Positions 34,811 through 43,742 of a DNA stretch of 50,558 nucleotides are shown here, in pieces. Positions within the stretch are counted from its first letter, which is position 1, and every line of letters starts with the position of its first letter. The position numbers and the translations under genes were made by a program. The notes under the pieces are model-generated. The model was not told the DNA's origin. It was given only the letters and a program-made list of their open reading frames with translations, and made no database searches. Source of the stretch: UBA1181 sp045600225 (GTDB taxonomy: Bacteria; Bacteroidota; Bacteroidia; Bacteroidales; Paludibacteraceae); NCBI GenBank assembly GCA_045600225.1, contig JAZRXL010000078.1, forward strand, positions 1 to 50,558. Reading direction: 5' to 3'.

Positions 34811-36084
34811 GACCCTCAATTCCAGAAATCCAAAAGATAGGGGAGTTCGTTTTCCCTAAAATGAACAATACCTCATTGTCGAACGGACTGCCTTTGTCTG
34901 TAATCCCTTTCGGACCAGAGGAAATGGTTCGGGTGGATTGTGTCTTCGAAATGGGTGTGTTGCAACAACCTCAGTTCTTTGTTGCCTCATTTATGCATAA
35001 ACTGATGAGAGAGGGAACAAAGCAGCATAGTTCGAAAGAGATTTCTGAACTATTGGATTTTTATGGAGCCTCATTCGTTTCTAATACTACAGAATCGCAT
35101 ACAATATTCACGCTTCTGACTTTGAAGAAACATTTGAAGGTGATGTTGGATCTCTTCAAGGAGATCTTGTTTGAACCTGTTTTTTCAGAAGAAGAATTCG
35201 ATTTGTTGCGTACGGCAGAGATGCAATCGTTCGAATTTAACGAGAGCAAGGTGGCCACTATGGCAAGCAGAGGTTTGAAACGCTGTTTCTATGGAGAAGA
35301 TGGAACCTTGGGTAAGTCTCCTCTTTTGGAAGATTACGATAAGTTGACGGTTGATGTTATCAAGTCTTTCTACAATGATTATTGTGTGCTCAATAATTGT
35401 CGTTTCTTCTTGTCGGGCAATTCCTCTGCTGATGTGATAAAAGAGGTGGATGATTGTTTCGGTTCTATGCCTTTGCAGAATAATTATCAGAAAAAAGTGA
35501 CTGCTTATAACGAATCTGCATTAGAAGAGAAAAAGTTGTTCCTTCCAAAACCGGATAGCGTTCAGTCGGCAGTTTATGTGGGTCGTCGCTTGTTTTGCTT
35601 GAATCATCCTGATTTTCATAAGGTTTCTATTTTGAATACTGTCTTTGGTGGTTATTTCGGTAGTAGACTGATGTCTAATATCCGTGAAGAGAAGGGTTAT
35701 ACTTATGGTATCAACTCTGTGCTTCGTCGCAGTAGCCAAGGCGTCTCTTCTGTAATTGCTACACAAACGGCAGTGCAGTATGTACAGCCGTTATTGACAG
35801 AGTTGTATAAAGAGATGGATCGTCTTTGTCAGGAGACTATCCCACAAGATGAATTAGAGATTGTAAGGAATTATATGTTGGGTGATATTCTTCGAACTTC
35901 TGATGGTTCTTTCTCCGTTATTGATGGTTACATAGGTATGGCATTGGAAGGTGTGGATATCGTAGATTTCTTCCACGAGAAGACAATGGCCATTCAATCT
36001 GTCACATCAAAGGATTTGATGGAGATGGCCAACCTCTATTTTCGAAAGGAAGATTATTATGAAGTGATCGCAGGAGGAAAATAG
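34807..36084 (+). CDS. M16-like pseudopeptidase (no HxxEH zinc motif), coupled to kdsB
   Basis: A 425-residue single-unit M16B-type protein. Where active members have HFLEHMxFxGT it reads SFMHKLMREGT (about 61-71), so the three zinc-motif residues are Ser, His and Lys. The C-terminal half keeps the R/Y segment GGYFGSRLMSNIREEKGYTYGI. This matches the non-catalytic partner of M16B heterodimers, yet no catalytic M16B gene is next to it. It has no signal peptide and so is predicted cytoplasmic. It overlaps kdsB by ATGA and is convergent with the UvrD gene. Confidence 0.85.
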   Translation: MRPSIPEIQKIGEFVFPKMNNTSLSNGLPLSVIPFGPEEMVRVDCVFEMGVLQQPQFFVASFMHKLMREGTKQHSSKEISELLDFYGASFVSNTTESHTIFTLLTLKKHLKVMLDLFKEILFEPVFSEEEFDLLRTAEMQSFEFNESKVATMASRGLKRCFYGEDGTLGKSPLLEDYDKLTVDVIKSFYNDYCVLNNCRFFLSGNSSADVIKEVDDCFGSMPLQNNYQKKVTAYNESALEEKKLFLPKPDSVQSAVYVGRRLFCLNHPDFHKVSILNTVFGGYFGSRLMSNIREEKGYTYGINSVLRRSSQGVSSVIATQTAVQYVQPLLTELYKEMDRLCQETIPQDELEIVRNYMLGDILRTSDGSFSVIDGYIGMALEGVDIVDFFHEKTMAIQSVTSKDLMEMANLYFRKEDYYEVIAGGK

Positions 36085-36117
36085 TCGTATCTGCTTGTTT
36101 TGTGCAATTCTGTTCCC

Positions 36118-38499
36118 CTATAAGATTTCCAGTTTTGCGTATTTCTGAAGGATCTTTTTCTCTCCCAGATTTTCAAAGTTGATGGAGATTTTAAAGTCCG
36201 TGCCCATTGATTCGATACCAGTAATGGTGCCGATGCCAAACCTCTCGTGTTTTACTCTCGTACCCACTTGGAAAGAGCAGTTGGATGTGCTCGCAGTTGC
36301 GGATGGAGTAGAGGTTGCAGTTACCTTTTTCAAGCGGGTTGGGGCGGTGTAATCGCTCTTCGGTGTAGGGGAGCTCCAAGCTGCTGATGTACTATTGCTT
36401 GAAGCTCTTCCGTATGAATTGTTCTGTGAGTAACTTGGTCGGTTACTGCTATTGAAACCAAAAGAGGAAGAACTTTGGTTTCTGAATCTACTGAAATCAA
36501 AATCGTTGTTTGATCGCTCTTCAGTGTTCCTGAAATCGACGGGTAGTTCGATGTATTGAGAGTCAATGTCGGAAAGAAAACGACTTGGAGATGTGTAGAT
36601 GGTTCTTCCGTTGTGGAATCTGCTTTTCGCGTATGTGATAAAGCAATTTTCTTCCGCACGAGTGATTGCCACGTAGAATAATCTACGCTCTTCCTCTATG
36701 CCCGATTCGGAATCCATATTCATATCAGAAGGGAAGAGCTCCTCTTCCAGTCCTACTACAACAATATTCTTGAATTCCAATCCTTTTGCGGCATGGACGG
36801 TCATAAGGGTTACTTTGTTGTCATTCGCATCATTGTCGGTATCTTGGTCTGTGAGTAGAGATACAGTTTGTAGGTAGTCTGCGATGGTGCTGATCTCTAT
36901 ACCTTCCTCCTCTCTTCTTGATTCGCAGAACTCGTGAATGCCAGTCAATACCTCTTCTGCGAGCTTTAGGTCATCTTTCCCTTCTTCCGATTGGTCTCGG
37001 CTCAATTCTTCGATGATGCCACACTCTTTTAAGACACGGTCGGTGAGAGAGTAAGCATCAGTTGTTGAGGCTATTGCGGAAAATTTATCGATTATCTCGC
37101 GAAAGGCGGTAACCTTTTTGATGGCTGCAGGACCTAGATCGAGATTGTATCCAATCGGGTCTGATAATATTTCCCAGTAAGGGAGTTCCAACTGGTTGGC
37201 AAGTGTATTTATCTTGTCGATGGTCGTGTCACCGATACCTTTCTTTGGGAATTTTACAGCTCTTTTGAATGCCTCTTCGTCATTATGATTGATGATCAAT
37301 CGCAAATAGGTGAGTATGTGTCTTACAATCTTTCGTTGGTAGAATGATTTGCCTCCATAAATTCTATAAGGGATGGCACGCTTCCGAAAAGCTTCTTCTA
37401 GTAGTCGGGATTGTGCATTCGTGCGGTAAAGGATGGCAAAGTCCTTGAATTCGTAGTCTTTGCTTAATTTTCCAACGATGTTTCCAACGATGTTGCTCTC
37501 TTCCTGGTCGGAGAAGGAGCTGAAAGCTTTTATCTTACTGCCAGAAGGCTTTTCTGAATAGATATGTTTCTTTATCTGTCCTTTATTTTTGGCAATCAAG
37601 CTATTTGCAGCGTCTACGATATTTGGGGTAGAACGATAGTTCTGTTCCAACTTGAACAACCTGTATTCCGGATAGTTGTCTTTAAATCGAAGTATGTTTT
37701 CGATGTTGGCTCCACGGAAGGAGTAGATGCTTTGCGCATCATCTCCCACAACGCATAGGCGGTGGTGAGACTCTGCCAGCTTCTTTACGATTAGATGTTG
37801 TGAGAAGTTCGTGTCCTGATACTCGTCTACCAAGATGAATTTGAAGCGGTCTTGGTATTTTGCCAATATCTCAGGGTAGTCTCGGAAAAGAACATTGGTG
37901 TACAACAGTATATCATCAAAATCCATTGCGTTGGCACGATGACATTGGTTCATGTATATTCTGTAAACCTCCTTCAATCGAGGCATGTTTTGCCTGCGAT
38001 CTGTTTCTTGTAGGTCAAACCTCTTGTCGTATGAGTTGGGGGTGACAAGATCGTTCTTGAGCTTGGATATTCGCGATAGAACTTTCTTGGCGGTATATTC
38101 CTTGTCGTTGAGGCCCATCTCTTTGATGATCTCCTTTATTTTGCTTTTGGAATCATCTGTGTCGTAGATGGTATAGTCTTTCGTGAAACCAAGAGGTGCA
38201 CCATCTGCTCGAAGTATTTTAGAAAAGGTGGAATGGAAGGTGCCCATGTATAGTTGACGGGCTTCGAACTCTCCGACGATGGAGGCAATACGGCTCTTCA
38301 TCTCGTTTGCAGCTTTGTTGGTAAAGGTGATTGCGAGAATGTTGTAGGGCTTGTAGCCTTGTTTTAATAGAGCGGCTATTTTATAGGTTAGCACGCGTGT
38401 TTTTCCTGAACCCGCACCTGCCACTACTAATGATGGTCCGTCATTGTAAAGAACTGCCTCTTTTTGATTATCGTTGAGTTGTCTTAGTATTTCTTCCAT
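36118..38499 (-). CDS. UvrD/PcrA-type ATP-dependent DNA helicase
   Basis: A 793-residue superfamily 1A helicase. Walker A is AGAGSGKT (27-34), motif II is VDEYQDTN, then GDDAQSIYSFRGA, QNYRST, the VTLMTVHAAKGLEF segment and VAITRAEE. These cover motifs I to VI in order. The region from about 655 to 745 is a low-complexity Ser/Asn-rich linker that leads to a C-terminal Tudor-like tail (GTRVKHERFGIGTITGIE), as in PcrA, which contacts RNA polymerase. It works in repair and replication restart. It is convergent with the M16-like gene. Confidence 0.93.
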   Translation of the reverse strand: MEEILRQLNDNQKEAVLYNDGPSLVVAGAGSGKTRVLTYKIAALLKQGYKPYNILAITFTNKAANEMKSRIASIVGEFEARQLYMGTFHSTFSKILRADGAPLGFTKDYTIYDTDDSKSKIKEIIKEMGLNDKEYTAKKVLSRISKLKNDLVTPNSYDKRFDLQETDRRQNMPRLKEVYRIYMNQCHRANAMDFDDILLYTNVLFRDYPEILAKYQDRFKFILVDEYQDTNFSQHLIVKKLAESHHRLCVVGDDAQSIYSFRGANIENILRFKDNYPEYRLFKLEQNYRSTPNIVDAANSLIAKNKGQIKKHIYSEKPSGSKIKAFSSFSDQEESNIVGNIVGKLSKDYEFKDFAILYRTNAQSRLLEEAFRKRAIPYRIYGGKSFYQRKIVRHILTYLRLIINHNDEEAFKRAVKFPKKGIGDTTIDKINTLANQLELPYWEILSDPIGYNLDLGPAAIKKVTAFREIIDKFSAIASTTDAYSLTDRVLKECGIIEELSRDQSEEGKDDLKLAEEVLTGIHEFCESRREEEGIEISTIADYLQTVSLLTDQDTDNDANDNKVTLMTVHAAKGLEFKNIVVVGLEEELFPSDMNMDSESGIEEERRLFYVAITRAEENCFITYAKSRFHNGRTIYTSPSRFLSDIDSQYIELPVDFRNTEERSNNDFDFSRFRNQSSSSFGFNSSNRPSYSQNNSYGRASSNSTSAAWSSPTPKSDYTAPTRLKKVTATSTPSATASTSNCSFQVGTRVKHERFGIGTITGIESMGTDFKISINFENLGEKKILQKYAKLEIL

Positions 38500-38516
38500 A
38501 ATCTAAATTTGTTATG

Positions 38517-38524
38517 CAAAAATA
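38517..38524 (-). promoter_or_regulatory. -7 element of the UvrD/PcrA-type gene
   Basis: TATTTTTG on the minus strand, 17 bases before the ATG, with a weak -33 ATTG at 20-base spacing. Confidence 0.45.
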
Positions 38525-38816
38525 CTTGTTTCTTTGCGATTAAACAATAAGTAGAGGGCGCTTTTGGGATAAAAGTTGATTTTAATTTGTTTAAATTATA
38601 AAAAGATGTAAAACATACAATTGAAAATGAACATTGCGTATGATTTTGATATGTTTTCGTGTGTATGGTTAGATATTTCCGTTTGGGTGGAAGATTGCAT
38701 GGTCTTGACAACAGGAGGTTAATACCATAAGGTGATAATTCGATAAAAATATTTGTTTGAGTAATAGAAAGTTAGATGAGAATATATCGCAAAAGCATAT
38801 TTTTTTTATGTAAAAA

Positions 38817-38847
38817 TTTGTGGAAACAAAAAATAGTTGTACCTTTG
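38817..38847 (+). promoter_or_regulatory. Promoter of tRNA-Leu(CAA)
   Basis: TTTG (38817-38820) and TACCTTTG (38840-38847) are 19 bases apart. The -7 box and the following bases are almost identical to those before tRNA-Gly(GCC). Confidence 0.75.
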
Positions 38848-38874
38848 CATCGCATTTGAGAAATACTCAATGAT

Positions 38875-38958
38875 GCCCAGATGGCGGAATCGGTAGACGC
38901 GCTGGTCTCAAACACCAGTGGATTCACTTCCATCCCGGTTCGACCCCGGGTCTGGGTA
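38875..38958 (+). tRNA. tRNA-Leu(CAA)
   Basis: An 84-base class II tRNA. The acceptor stem is GCCCAGA/TCTGGGT. The anticodon stem CTGGT/ACCAG encloses loop CTCAAAC, giving anticodon CAA. A long variable arm and a T loop GGTTCGACCCC are present. The 3' CCA is not encoded. A promoter and a terminator flank it closely, so it is a single-gene unit. Confidence 0.95.
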
Positions 38959-38961
38959 CTT

Positions 38962-38995
38962 AAAAACTCCGTAGATTGTTTGCGGAGTTTTTTTT
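38962..38995 (+). terminator. Terminator after tRNA-Leu(CAA)
   Basis: A 10-bp stem AAAAACTCCG/CGGAGTTTTT (38962-38971 with 38983-38992) is followed by more T residues. Confidence 0.85.
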
Positions 38996-39125
38996 ATGTC
39001 TGAGAATCGAAAAATGTTTCTTTGGCACTGACGAGTGTTGGTTGATTGTTTAGGGGCATGTATGCAAGTGTACAGATTCTTTTTGGGGCTCTTTTTTTCG
39101 ATAGGTAAAATTCAATAATCTCAAA

Positions 39126-40589
39126 GTGTTATTTAATACTTTTACTTTTGTTGTCTTTCTTTCCATTGTTTTTTCCCTTCATTGGTTTGTCTTAAAGCCA
39201 ACAAAAGTGAAAAATCTGTTTCTGCTACTGTCCAGCTATATTTTCTATGGGTGCTGGAATTGGAAATTCTTGTTTTTGATGTTTTTTACTTGTTTGTGTT
39301 CTTATTTGGCAGGTGGAGCTATAGAAAAACATGTTGAACAAGACCCGAAAAAAAGCAAAATGTTTCTTGCTGTTAACGTGATAGTAAACTTGCTGATTTT
39401 GGGTGTTTTCAAATATTATAATTTCTTCATAGAGAATATATCTGTTTTTTTTCATGAGCTAGGATTCCATTTGGATTTCCCAACGGTCAAACTGATACTT
39501 CCTGTAGGAATTAGTTTTTATACTTTCCAAGCCATTAGTTATACGATAGATGTGTATCGAAGGAAAATTGATTCGTCGAAAGACCCTATTGCATTTTTCT
39601 CGTTTATTAGTTTTTTTCCTCAATTGGTGGCTGGACCTATTGAACGAGCAATCAATCTGCTCCCCCAATTTGAAAAAGAGAGGAAATTTGACTATAACAT
39701 GGCTGTGGATGGTTGTAGACAGATGCTATGGGGTTACTTCAAAAAGATGGTGATAGCAGATGGATGTGCATACTATGTAAATCCCGTATTTGCTGAACCT
39801 CATAGTTTTAGTTGTCTTGCATTGATGCTGGGGGCTGTCTTATTTGCATTTCAAATTTATGCGGATTTCTCCGGCTATTCTTCTATCGCTATTGGGTGTG
39901 CGAAACTATTTGGCATTCAGTTACAACCTAATTTCTTGACACCGTATTTTAGTAAAAACATTGTGGAATTTTGGCGAAGGTGGCATATATCCCTCAATCG
40001 TTGGTTCGTTGATTATGTCTATATTCCATTTGGGGGGAGTAGGGTGCCTAAAATAAAGATTGTCCGAAATGTGTTCGTTGTTTTCTTGTTAAGTGGTTTA
40101 TGGCATGGAGCTGACTGGACTTTTGTCCTTTGGGGATTGTTTCATGCATGTCTTTTTTTACCTTATGTCTTGTTTGAAAAAACGAAAGGGAATAGGGATG
40201 GTGATGGTGATGATAAAACAGGATGGGCTATGAATTTGGGAAATGTTATGCAAATGATTGTCACGTTTGGTTGGGTGACCATAGGTTGGGTGTTTTTTAG
40301 ATCTGCTTCTATTGCTGAAATCAAGAATTTTTTTGAATGTCTATTGCGTTTCCGAATGTACGGGGAATGGGATTGGATTTATTTCCACAATTCAATATTG
40401 ATATTTATCGGTATCGTTTTTATGTTGGTTGTAGAATGGTTGAATCGAGAATGCCAATATGATTTTCAAAAACTTCCTCAACAAAGGATTCTGAGGATAT
40501 TCCTATATGTGTCTTTGATCACATCTTGCATTTTATCATACTATACAACTATAGAGAGTGAGAATACCTTTATTTATTTCCAATTTTAG
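39126..40589 (+). CDS. MBOAT-family membrane O-acyltransferase (AlgI/PatA-like)
   Basis: A 487-residue polytopic membrane protein starting at GTG (MLFNTFTFVVFLSIV, the usual AlgI-type beginning). Conserved parts include LPVGISFYTFQAISYTIDVYR, FPQLVAGPIERA, and the catalytic-site stretches EFWRRWHISLNRW (H287) and SGLWHGADWTFVLWG (H327). Such proteins pass acetyl or other acyl groups across the membrane onto exported polysaccharide, peptidoglycan or protein, together with an SGNH-type partner. A candidate partner lies at 41246-42154 on the other strand. No polysaccharide operon is adjacent. Confidence 0.92.
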   Translation: MLFNTFTFVVFLSIVFSLHWFVLKPTKVKNLFLLLSSYIFYGCWNWKFLFLMFFTCLCSYLAGGAIEKHVEQDPKKSKMFLAVNVIVNLLILGVFKYYNFFIENISVFFHELGFHLDFPTVKLILPVGISFYTFQAISYTIDVYRRKIDSSKDPIAFFSFISFFPQLVAGPIERAINLLPQFEKERKFDYNMAVDGCRQMLWGYFKKMVIADGCAYYVNPVFAEPHSFSCLALMLGAVLFAFQIYADFSGYSSIAIGCAKLFGIQLQPNFLTPYFSKNIVEFWRRWHISLNRWFVDYVYIPFGGSRVPKIKIVRNVFVVFLLSGLWHGADWTFVLWGLFHACLFLPYVLFEKTKGNRDGDGDDKTGWAMNLGNVMQMIVTFGWVTIGWVFFRSASIAEIKNFFECLLRFRMYGEWDWIYFHNSILIFIGIVFMLVVEWLNRECQYDFQKLPQQRILRIFLYVSLITSCILSYYTTIESENTFIYFQF

Positions 40590-40784
40590 GCTCTTAAGGA
40601 TCGGAATAAATCACAGTCAGCATTTTCTGTTTTTTTTGAAATTTTTTGTATGTTTGTGATGTTTTGAATAAAAAACGCAAACGTGTGGTGGGCATAAGTT
40701 TGTTCGTGAATATGAGAAGAAGTGGTAAAGATGAGGTCTGATAATGGTCTGTAAATTGAATCGTTTATGATGCACAATAGTTTT

Positions 40785-41243
40785 ATGAAAAGGGCTCTTG
40801 TCTTTTTGGAATTGTTGCTCTTGTTTAATCTTACGTCTATGGCACAATCGTATATTTACAAAGGGAATAGCATGTGGTCGAGCGATATTGTTTCGACCTG
40901 GGATGGTAAGTATTTGTATAAAGGTAAGAGCACATGGAGTAGTGATGTGCTTTATACTTGGGATGGTAAACATTTGTACAAAGGGAAAAGTACGTGGAGT
41001 GGCGATATTTTGCTCACGTTTGATGGGACGTATATCTACAAGGGGAATAGCACGTGGTCGAGTGATGTTATTTCCACTTGGGATGGTAAGTCTTTATATA
41101 AAGGGAAAAGCATGTGGAGTGGAGATGCTTTGTTTACATTCGATGGTAAATGTGTTTACAAGGGTAGAAGCAGTTGGAGCCAGGATGTTTTGCTAAAGGT
41201 GGATGGCGTCATTCCAATAACTCTTCTTTTTGTGCTATTGTAA
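40785..41243 (+). CDS. Secreted protein of six 20-residue repeats, unknown function
   Basis: A 152-residue protein. I take the third in-frame ATG (40785) because it starts a signal peptide (MKRALVFLELLLLFNLTSMA, then QS); ATGs at 40767 and 40770 are possible. The mature protein is six back-to-back 20-residue units with consensus (Y/L)YKGKSTWSSDVLxTWDGK, then a hydrophobic tail (VIPITLLFVLL). Strand-turn-strand units rich in aromatic residues suggest a closed beta fold; a resemblance to beta-flower proteins of Bacteroidota is possible but unverified. It sits between the MBOAT gene and a convergent SGNH-like gene, whose stop is two bases away. Confidence 0.7.
   Translation: MKRALVFLELLLLFNLTSMAQSYIYKGNSMWSSDIVSTWDGKYLYKGKSTWSSDVLYTWDGKHLYKGKSTWSGDILLTFDGTYIYKGNSTWSSDVISTWDGKSLYKGKSMWSGDALFTFDGKCVYKGRSSWSQDVLLKVDGVIPITLLFVLL
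40851..41210 (+). repeat. Six tandem 60-bp coding repeats
   Basis: Six contiguous 60-base units, each encoding one 20-residue repeat. Units 1 and 4 are the most alike (YIYKGNSxWSSD). The periodicity is exact in the protein and shows as recurring AAAGG(G/T)AA(G/T)AGCA blocks in the DNA. Confidence 0.9.
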
Positions 41244-41245
41244 GG

Positions 41246-42154
41246 TTATTTTAAGATTCTTTTGATGTCTTCTACCAATAATAACGATCTTTGCTTAGCT
41301 CCTTCTAATGTCATATGATATGGAGTGTCGAAGAACAGAGAGTCGTCGAATGCATATCTTTCTGGGTTTGCCAGAAAAGGAATGTTATGTTCCTTGAAAT
41401 AATTGGATTGTGCCTGTATAACCTCTTCTTGATATTCATAGTTGCTTATTGTGAGATTTGGAGGCATATGTAAAAGCTTTATTTTCTTGCTTTGGCAATA
41501 TTTGTGGATGTACAGATAGTATTTTAATGTCTCTTCGTCTAATTCTTTCAGAAAAGTGTACTTGTCAAGTCCATCTTTGTTGGGTCTTTCGCTTTCGATG
41601 TCTCCAAACTCGTTTATGTATTTAGCTGCGTATGGGGTGTCGAAAACACCTATGTTGATGCATTTTAGATCATCTATAAAAAGCTTCCCATAGTATTTAT
41701 AAATATGTGTCCATTGGGTCATATTTACTTTTGTGTATGACGAAGGAAGATGTGTACTTAATATTCTAACCAATGCTTCTTCTCCGTATAATCTGGCAAG
41801 TCCTGTGCAATAGTATTCGGGGCAAAAGATTACGATGTCATCTCCTTTCAAAAAGTCTTTGTAAAGTTCAAATTGCATTCTTATCCCGATTCCTGCGTGG
41901 GTGGATGTGTTTACAACTGGAAGGTTTAGGGAATCGTGTAGTATGCGAGAATTAATACTAAAAGCTCCACTAGAACCACTGATGATGACTACTTTTGTTG
42001 AGTCGTTCAATTTCTCTAATCTGTCATATGCTAATGATGCATTGATCTCGTGTGAATGTTTGCTGTAATTATTCTTGCTGTATAATAAAACGCCTATTGT
42101 TACAAAGAACGATATGAGAATTACGAGTGCTGTTTTATATATCAGTTTTATCAT
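41246..42154 (-). CDS. Membrane-anchored SGNH-hydrolase-like protein, candidate MBOAT partner
   Basis: A 302-residue protein with one N-terminal transmembrane helix (KTALVILISFFVTIGVLLY) and an extracytoplasmic domain. VVIISGSSGAFSINS (S62) sits where SGNH enzymes of the DltD/AlgJ/PatB class have their nucleophile motif. A C-terminal DTPYHMTLEGA gives D276 and H280, the expected DxxH. These proteins often work with MBOAT transporters in O-acylation of cell-envelope polymers. The gene is convergent with the repeat-protein gene and has its own promoter. I infer the partnership with the MBOAT from location and family. Confidence 0.7.
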   Translation of the reverse strand: MIKLIYKTALVILISFFVTIGVLLYSKNNYSKHSHEINASLAYDRLEKLNDSTKVVIISGSSGAFSINSRILHDSLNLPVVNTSTHAGIGIRMQFELYKDFLKGDDIVIFCPEYYCTGLARLYGEEALVRILSTHLPSSYTKVNMTQWTHIYKYYGKLFIDDLKCINIGVFDTPYAAKYINEFGDIESERPNKDGLDKYTFLKELDEETLKYYLYIHKYCQSKKIKLLHMPPNLTISNYEYQEEVIQAQSNYFKEHNIPFLANPERYAFDDSLFFDTPYHMTLEGAKQRSLLLVEDIKRILK

Positions 42155-42188
42155 TGGAGTTGGAAATATTAAAGTGATCTATGTTTTG

Positions 42189-42196
42189 CAAAAGTA
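42189..42196 (-). promoter_or_regulatory. -7 element of the SGNH-like gene
   Basis: TACTTTTG on the minus strand, 34 bases before the ATG. Confidence 0.5.
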
Positions 42197-42290
42197 CATT
42201 TTTATTTTGGTGCTTTCCCCATTGAATGAGATGATTTGTTATGGAATAAATGATAACGGTCTAGTCAATCGTATATGTTGATTTTTTTTG

Positions 42291-42298
42291 TAAATTTG
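42291..42298 (+). promoter_or_regulatory. -7 element of the aspartate kinase operon
   Basis: TAAATTTG lies 41 bases before the aspartate kinase ATG. Confidence 0.5.
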
Positions 42299-42339
42299 CA
42301 CCTCGTGTTTTAGAATAATAATTAGTATTCAAATTATAT

Positions 42340-43725
42340 ATGTTAACAGTAGAAAAAATTGGAGGAACCTCCATGTCGCAGTTCAAGGATGTCTTGAACA
42401 ACATTATCATAGGAAAGAGAAGTGGGGCAGATATGTACAATCGTATCTTTGTCGTTTCTGCTTATAACAATGTTACCAACTGGTTGTTGGAGCATAAGAA
42501 GACTGGTGAACCAGGTATCTATGTTAAGTTCCTTAATGATGATAACTACGAAGCTGCATTGGATGAACTTTGCCAAAAACTAATCGCTTTGAACCGTGGG
42601 TTTGAGGATATCAAGTTGGATCAGAAGGTTGCTGACGAGTTTGTTATCAATCGTATTGAGAAAGCAAAGAGTTTCTTGCGCTCAATGCACAGCGTTTTGG
42701 CATCAGGTTATGTTGATCGTAACGATATTTATTTGGCTGCTCGTGAGATCCTTTCTTCAATAGGTGAAGCTCACTCTGCATTCAACTCTGTTAATATTAT
42801 CAAGAACAATGGTATCAACGCTACATTCATCGACCTTTGCGGTTTTGATGATTCAGAGGCTTTGACTATCGACGATCGTATCCACAAGGCATTCTTGGGT
42901 ATCGATTTCTCAAAGACCCTTTGCGTTGCAACAGGATATACAAAGGGAACAGAAGGTATCATGCGTGCATTCGATCGTGGTTACTCGGAAGTTACCTTCT
43001 CTAAGATAGCTGTTGATGTGAAAGCTCAGGAGGCTGTTATTCATAAGGAGTTCCACCTTTCTTCTGCAGACCCTAAACTGGTGGGTAAGGAGAATTCGAT
43101 CATCGTTGGAAACACAAACTTTATGGTGGCAGACCAGTTGGCTGATGTTGGAATGGAAGCTATCCACCCAAAGGCGTCAAAGCCATTGGAATTGGCAGGT
43201 ATCGACATTCGCATCAAGAATACATTCGAGCCAGAACACCCAGGTACTTTGATCTCTAAGAACTATGTGGCAGAGAAGTCTCGTATCGAGATCGTTTCTG
43301 GTACAGACAAGGTCTTGGCTGTTGAGGTGCACGATCCTATGATGGTGGGTGAGGTTGGTTTCGACTTGCGTATCATGCAAGTATTCGAAAAACACGGTGT
43401 AAGTTATATCTTAAAATCAACCAATGCGAACAGTATCACTATGGTAATTTGGGACAAGCCAAAATCAAAGGGCTTGATCGAAGAATTGAAGGAGAAGTTC
43501 TACCAAGTGACTGTAAAGGATGTGGCTATTGTTTGCTGCATGGGAACTAATATTGCTCATCCAGGATTCTTGTATAGAGCTGCAAAATCTTTGTGCGACA
43601 ATAATATCAATATTGAGTGTTTCGCTCAATCATTGCGCCAAGTTAATATGCAGTTTGTTATTGAAAGAAAAGATTATTCAGCCGCTATTGTTGCATTGAA
43701 TAATGCACTCTGCGTAGGGGCTTGA
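42340..43725 (+). CDS. Aspartate kinase (monofunctional, Bacteroidota type)
   Basis: A 461-residue amino-acid kinase. It starts VEKIGGTSMSQF, a variant of the KFGGTS motif, and has the kinase core (VSAYNNVTNWLL, FDRGYSEVTFSKIA) and two C-terminal ACT domains (about 320-460; EIVSGTDKVLAVEV, VAIVCCMGTNI). It phosphorylates aspartate on the way to aspartate semialdehyde, the precursor of lysine/DAP, threonine, methionine and, in this group, carboxy(nor)spermidine. The nspC gene starts 17 bases downstream, which suggests a role in polyamine supply. The ACT domains imply feedback control. Confidence 0.88.
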   Translation: MLTVEKIGGTSMSQFKDVLNNIIIGKRSGADMYNRIFVVSAYNNVTNWLLEHKKTGEPGIYVKFLNDDNYEAALDELCQKLIALNRGFEDIKLDQKVADEFVINRIEKAKSFLRSMHSVLASGYVDRNDIYLAAREILSSIGEAHSAFNSVNIIKNNGINATFIDLCGFDDSEALTIDDRIHKAFLGIDFSKTLCVATGYTKGTEGIMRAFDRGYSEVTFSKIAVDVKAQEAVIHKEFHLSSADPKLVGKENSIIVGNTNFMVADQLADVGMEAIHPKASKPLELAGIDIRIKNTFEPEHPGTLISKNYVAEKSRIEIVSGTDKVLAVEVHDPMMVGEVGFDLRIMQVFEKHGVSYILKSTNANSITMVIWDKPKSKGLIEELKEKFYQVTVKDVAIVCCMGTNIAHPGFLYRAAKSLCDNNINIECFAQSLRQVNMQFVIERKDYSAAIVALNNALCVGA

Positions 43726-43742
43726 TGAAATAAGAATGTGAT

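Larger units (their letters stand above)
38500..38874. other. Intergenic region between the uvrD-type gene and tRNA-Leu
   Basis: About 375 bases of AT-rich DNA between divergent units. It holds a minus-strand -7 element (38517-38524) and the tRNA-Leu promoter (38817-38847). The middle part, about 38550-38810, shows no convincing ORF, hairpin or repeat. Confidence 0.6.

Noticed and set aside
40851..41210. The 60-bp tandem repeats considered as a CRISPR-like or non-coding array
   Set aside because: The units are contiguous without spacers, keep one reading frame, and follow a signal peptide, so they are coding repeats. No cas genes are present.
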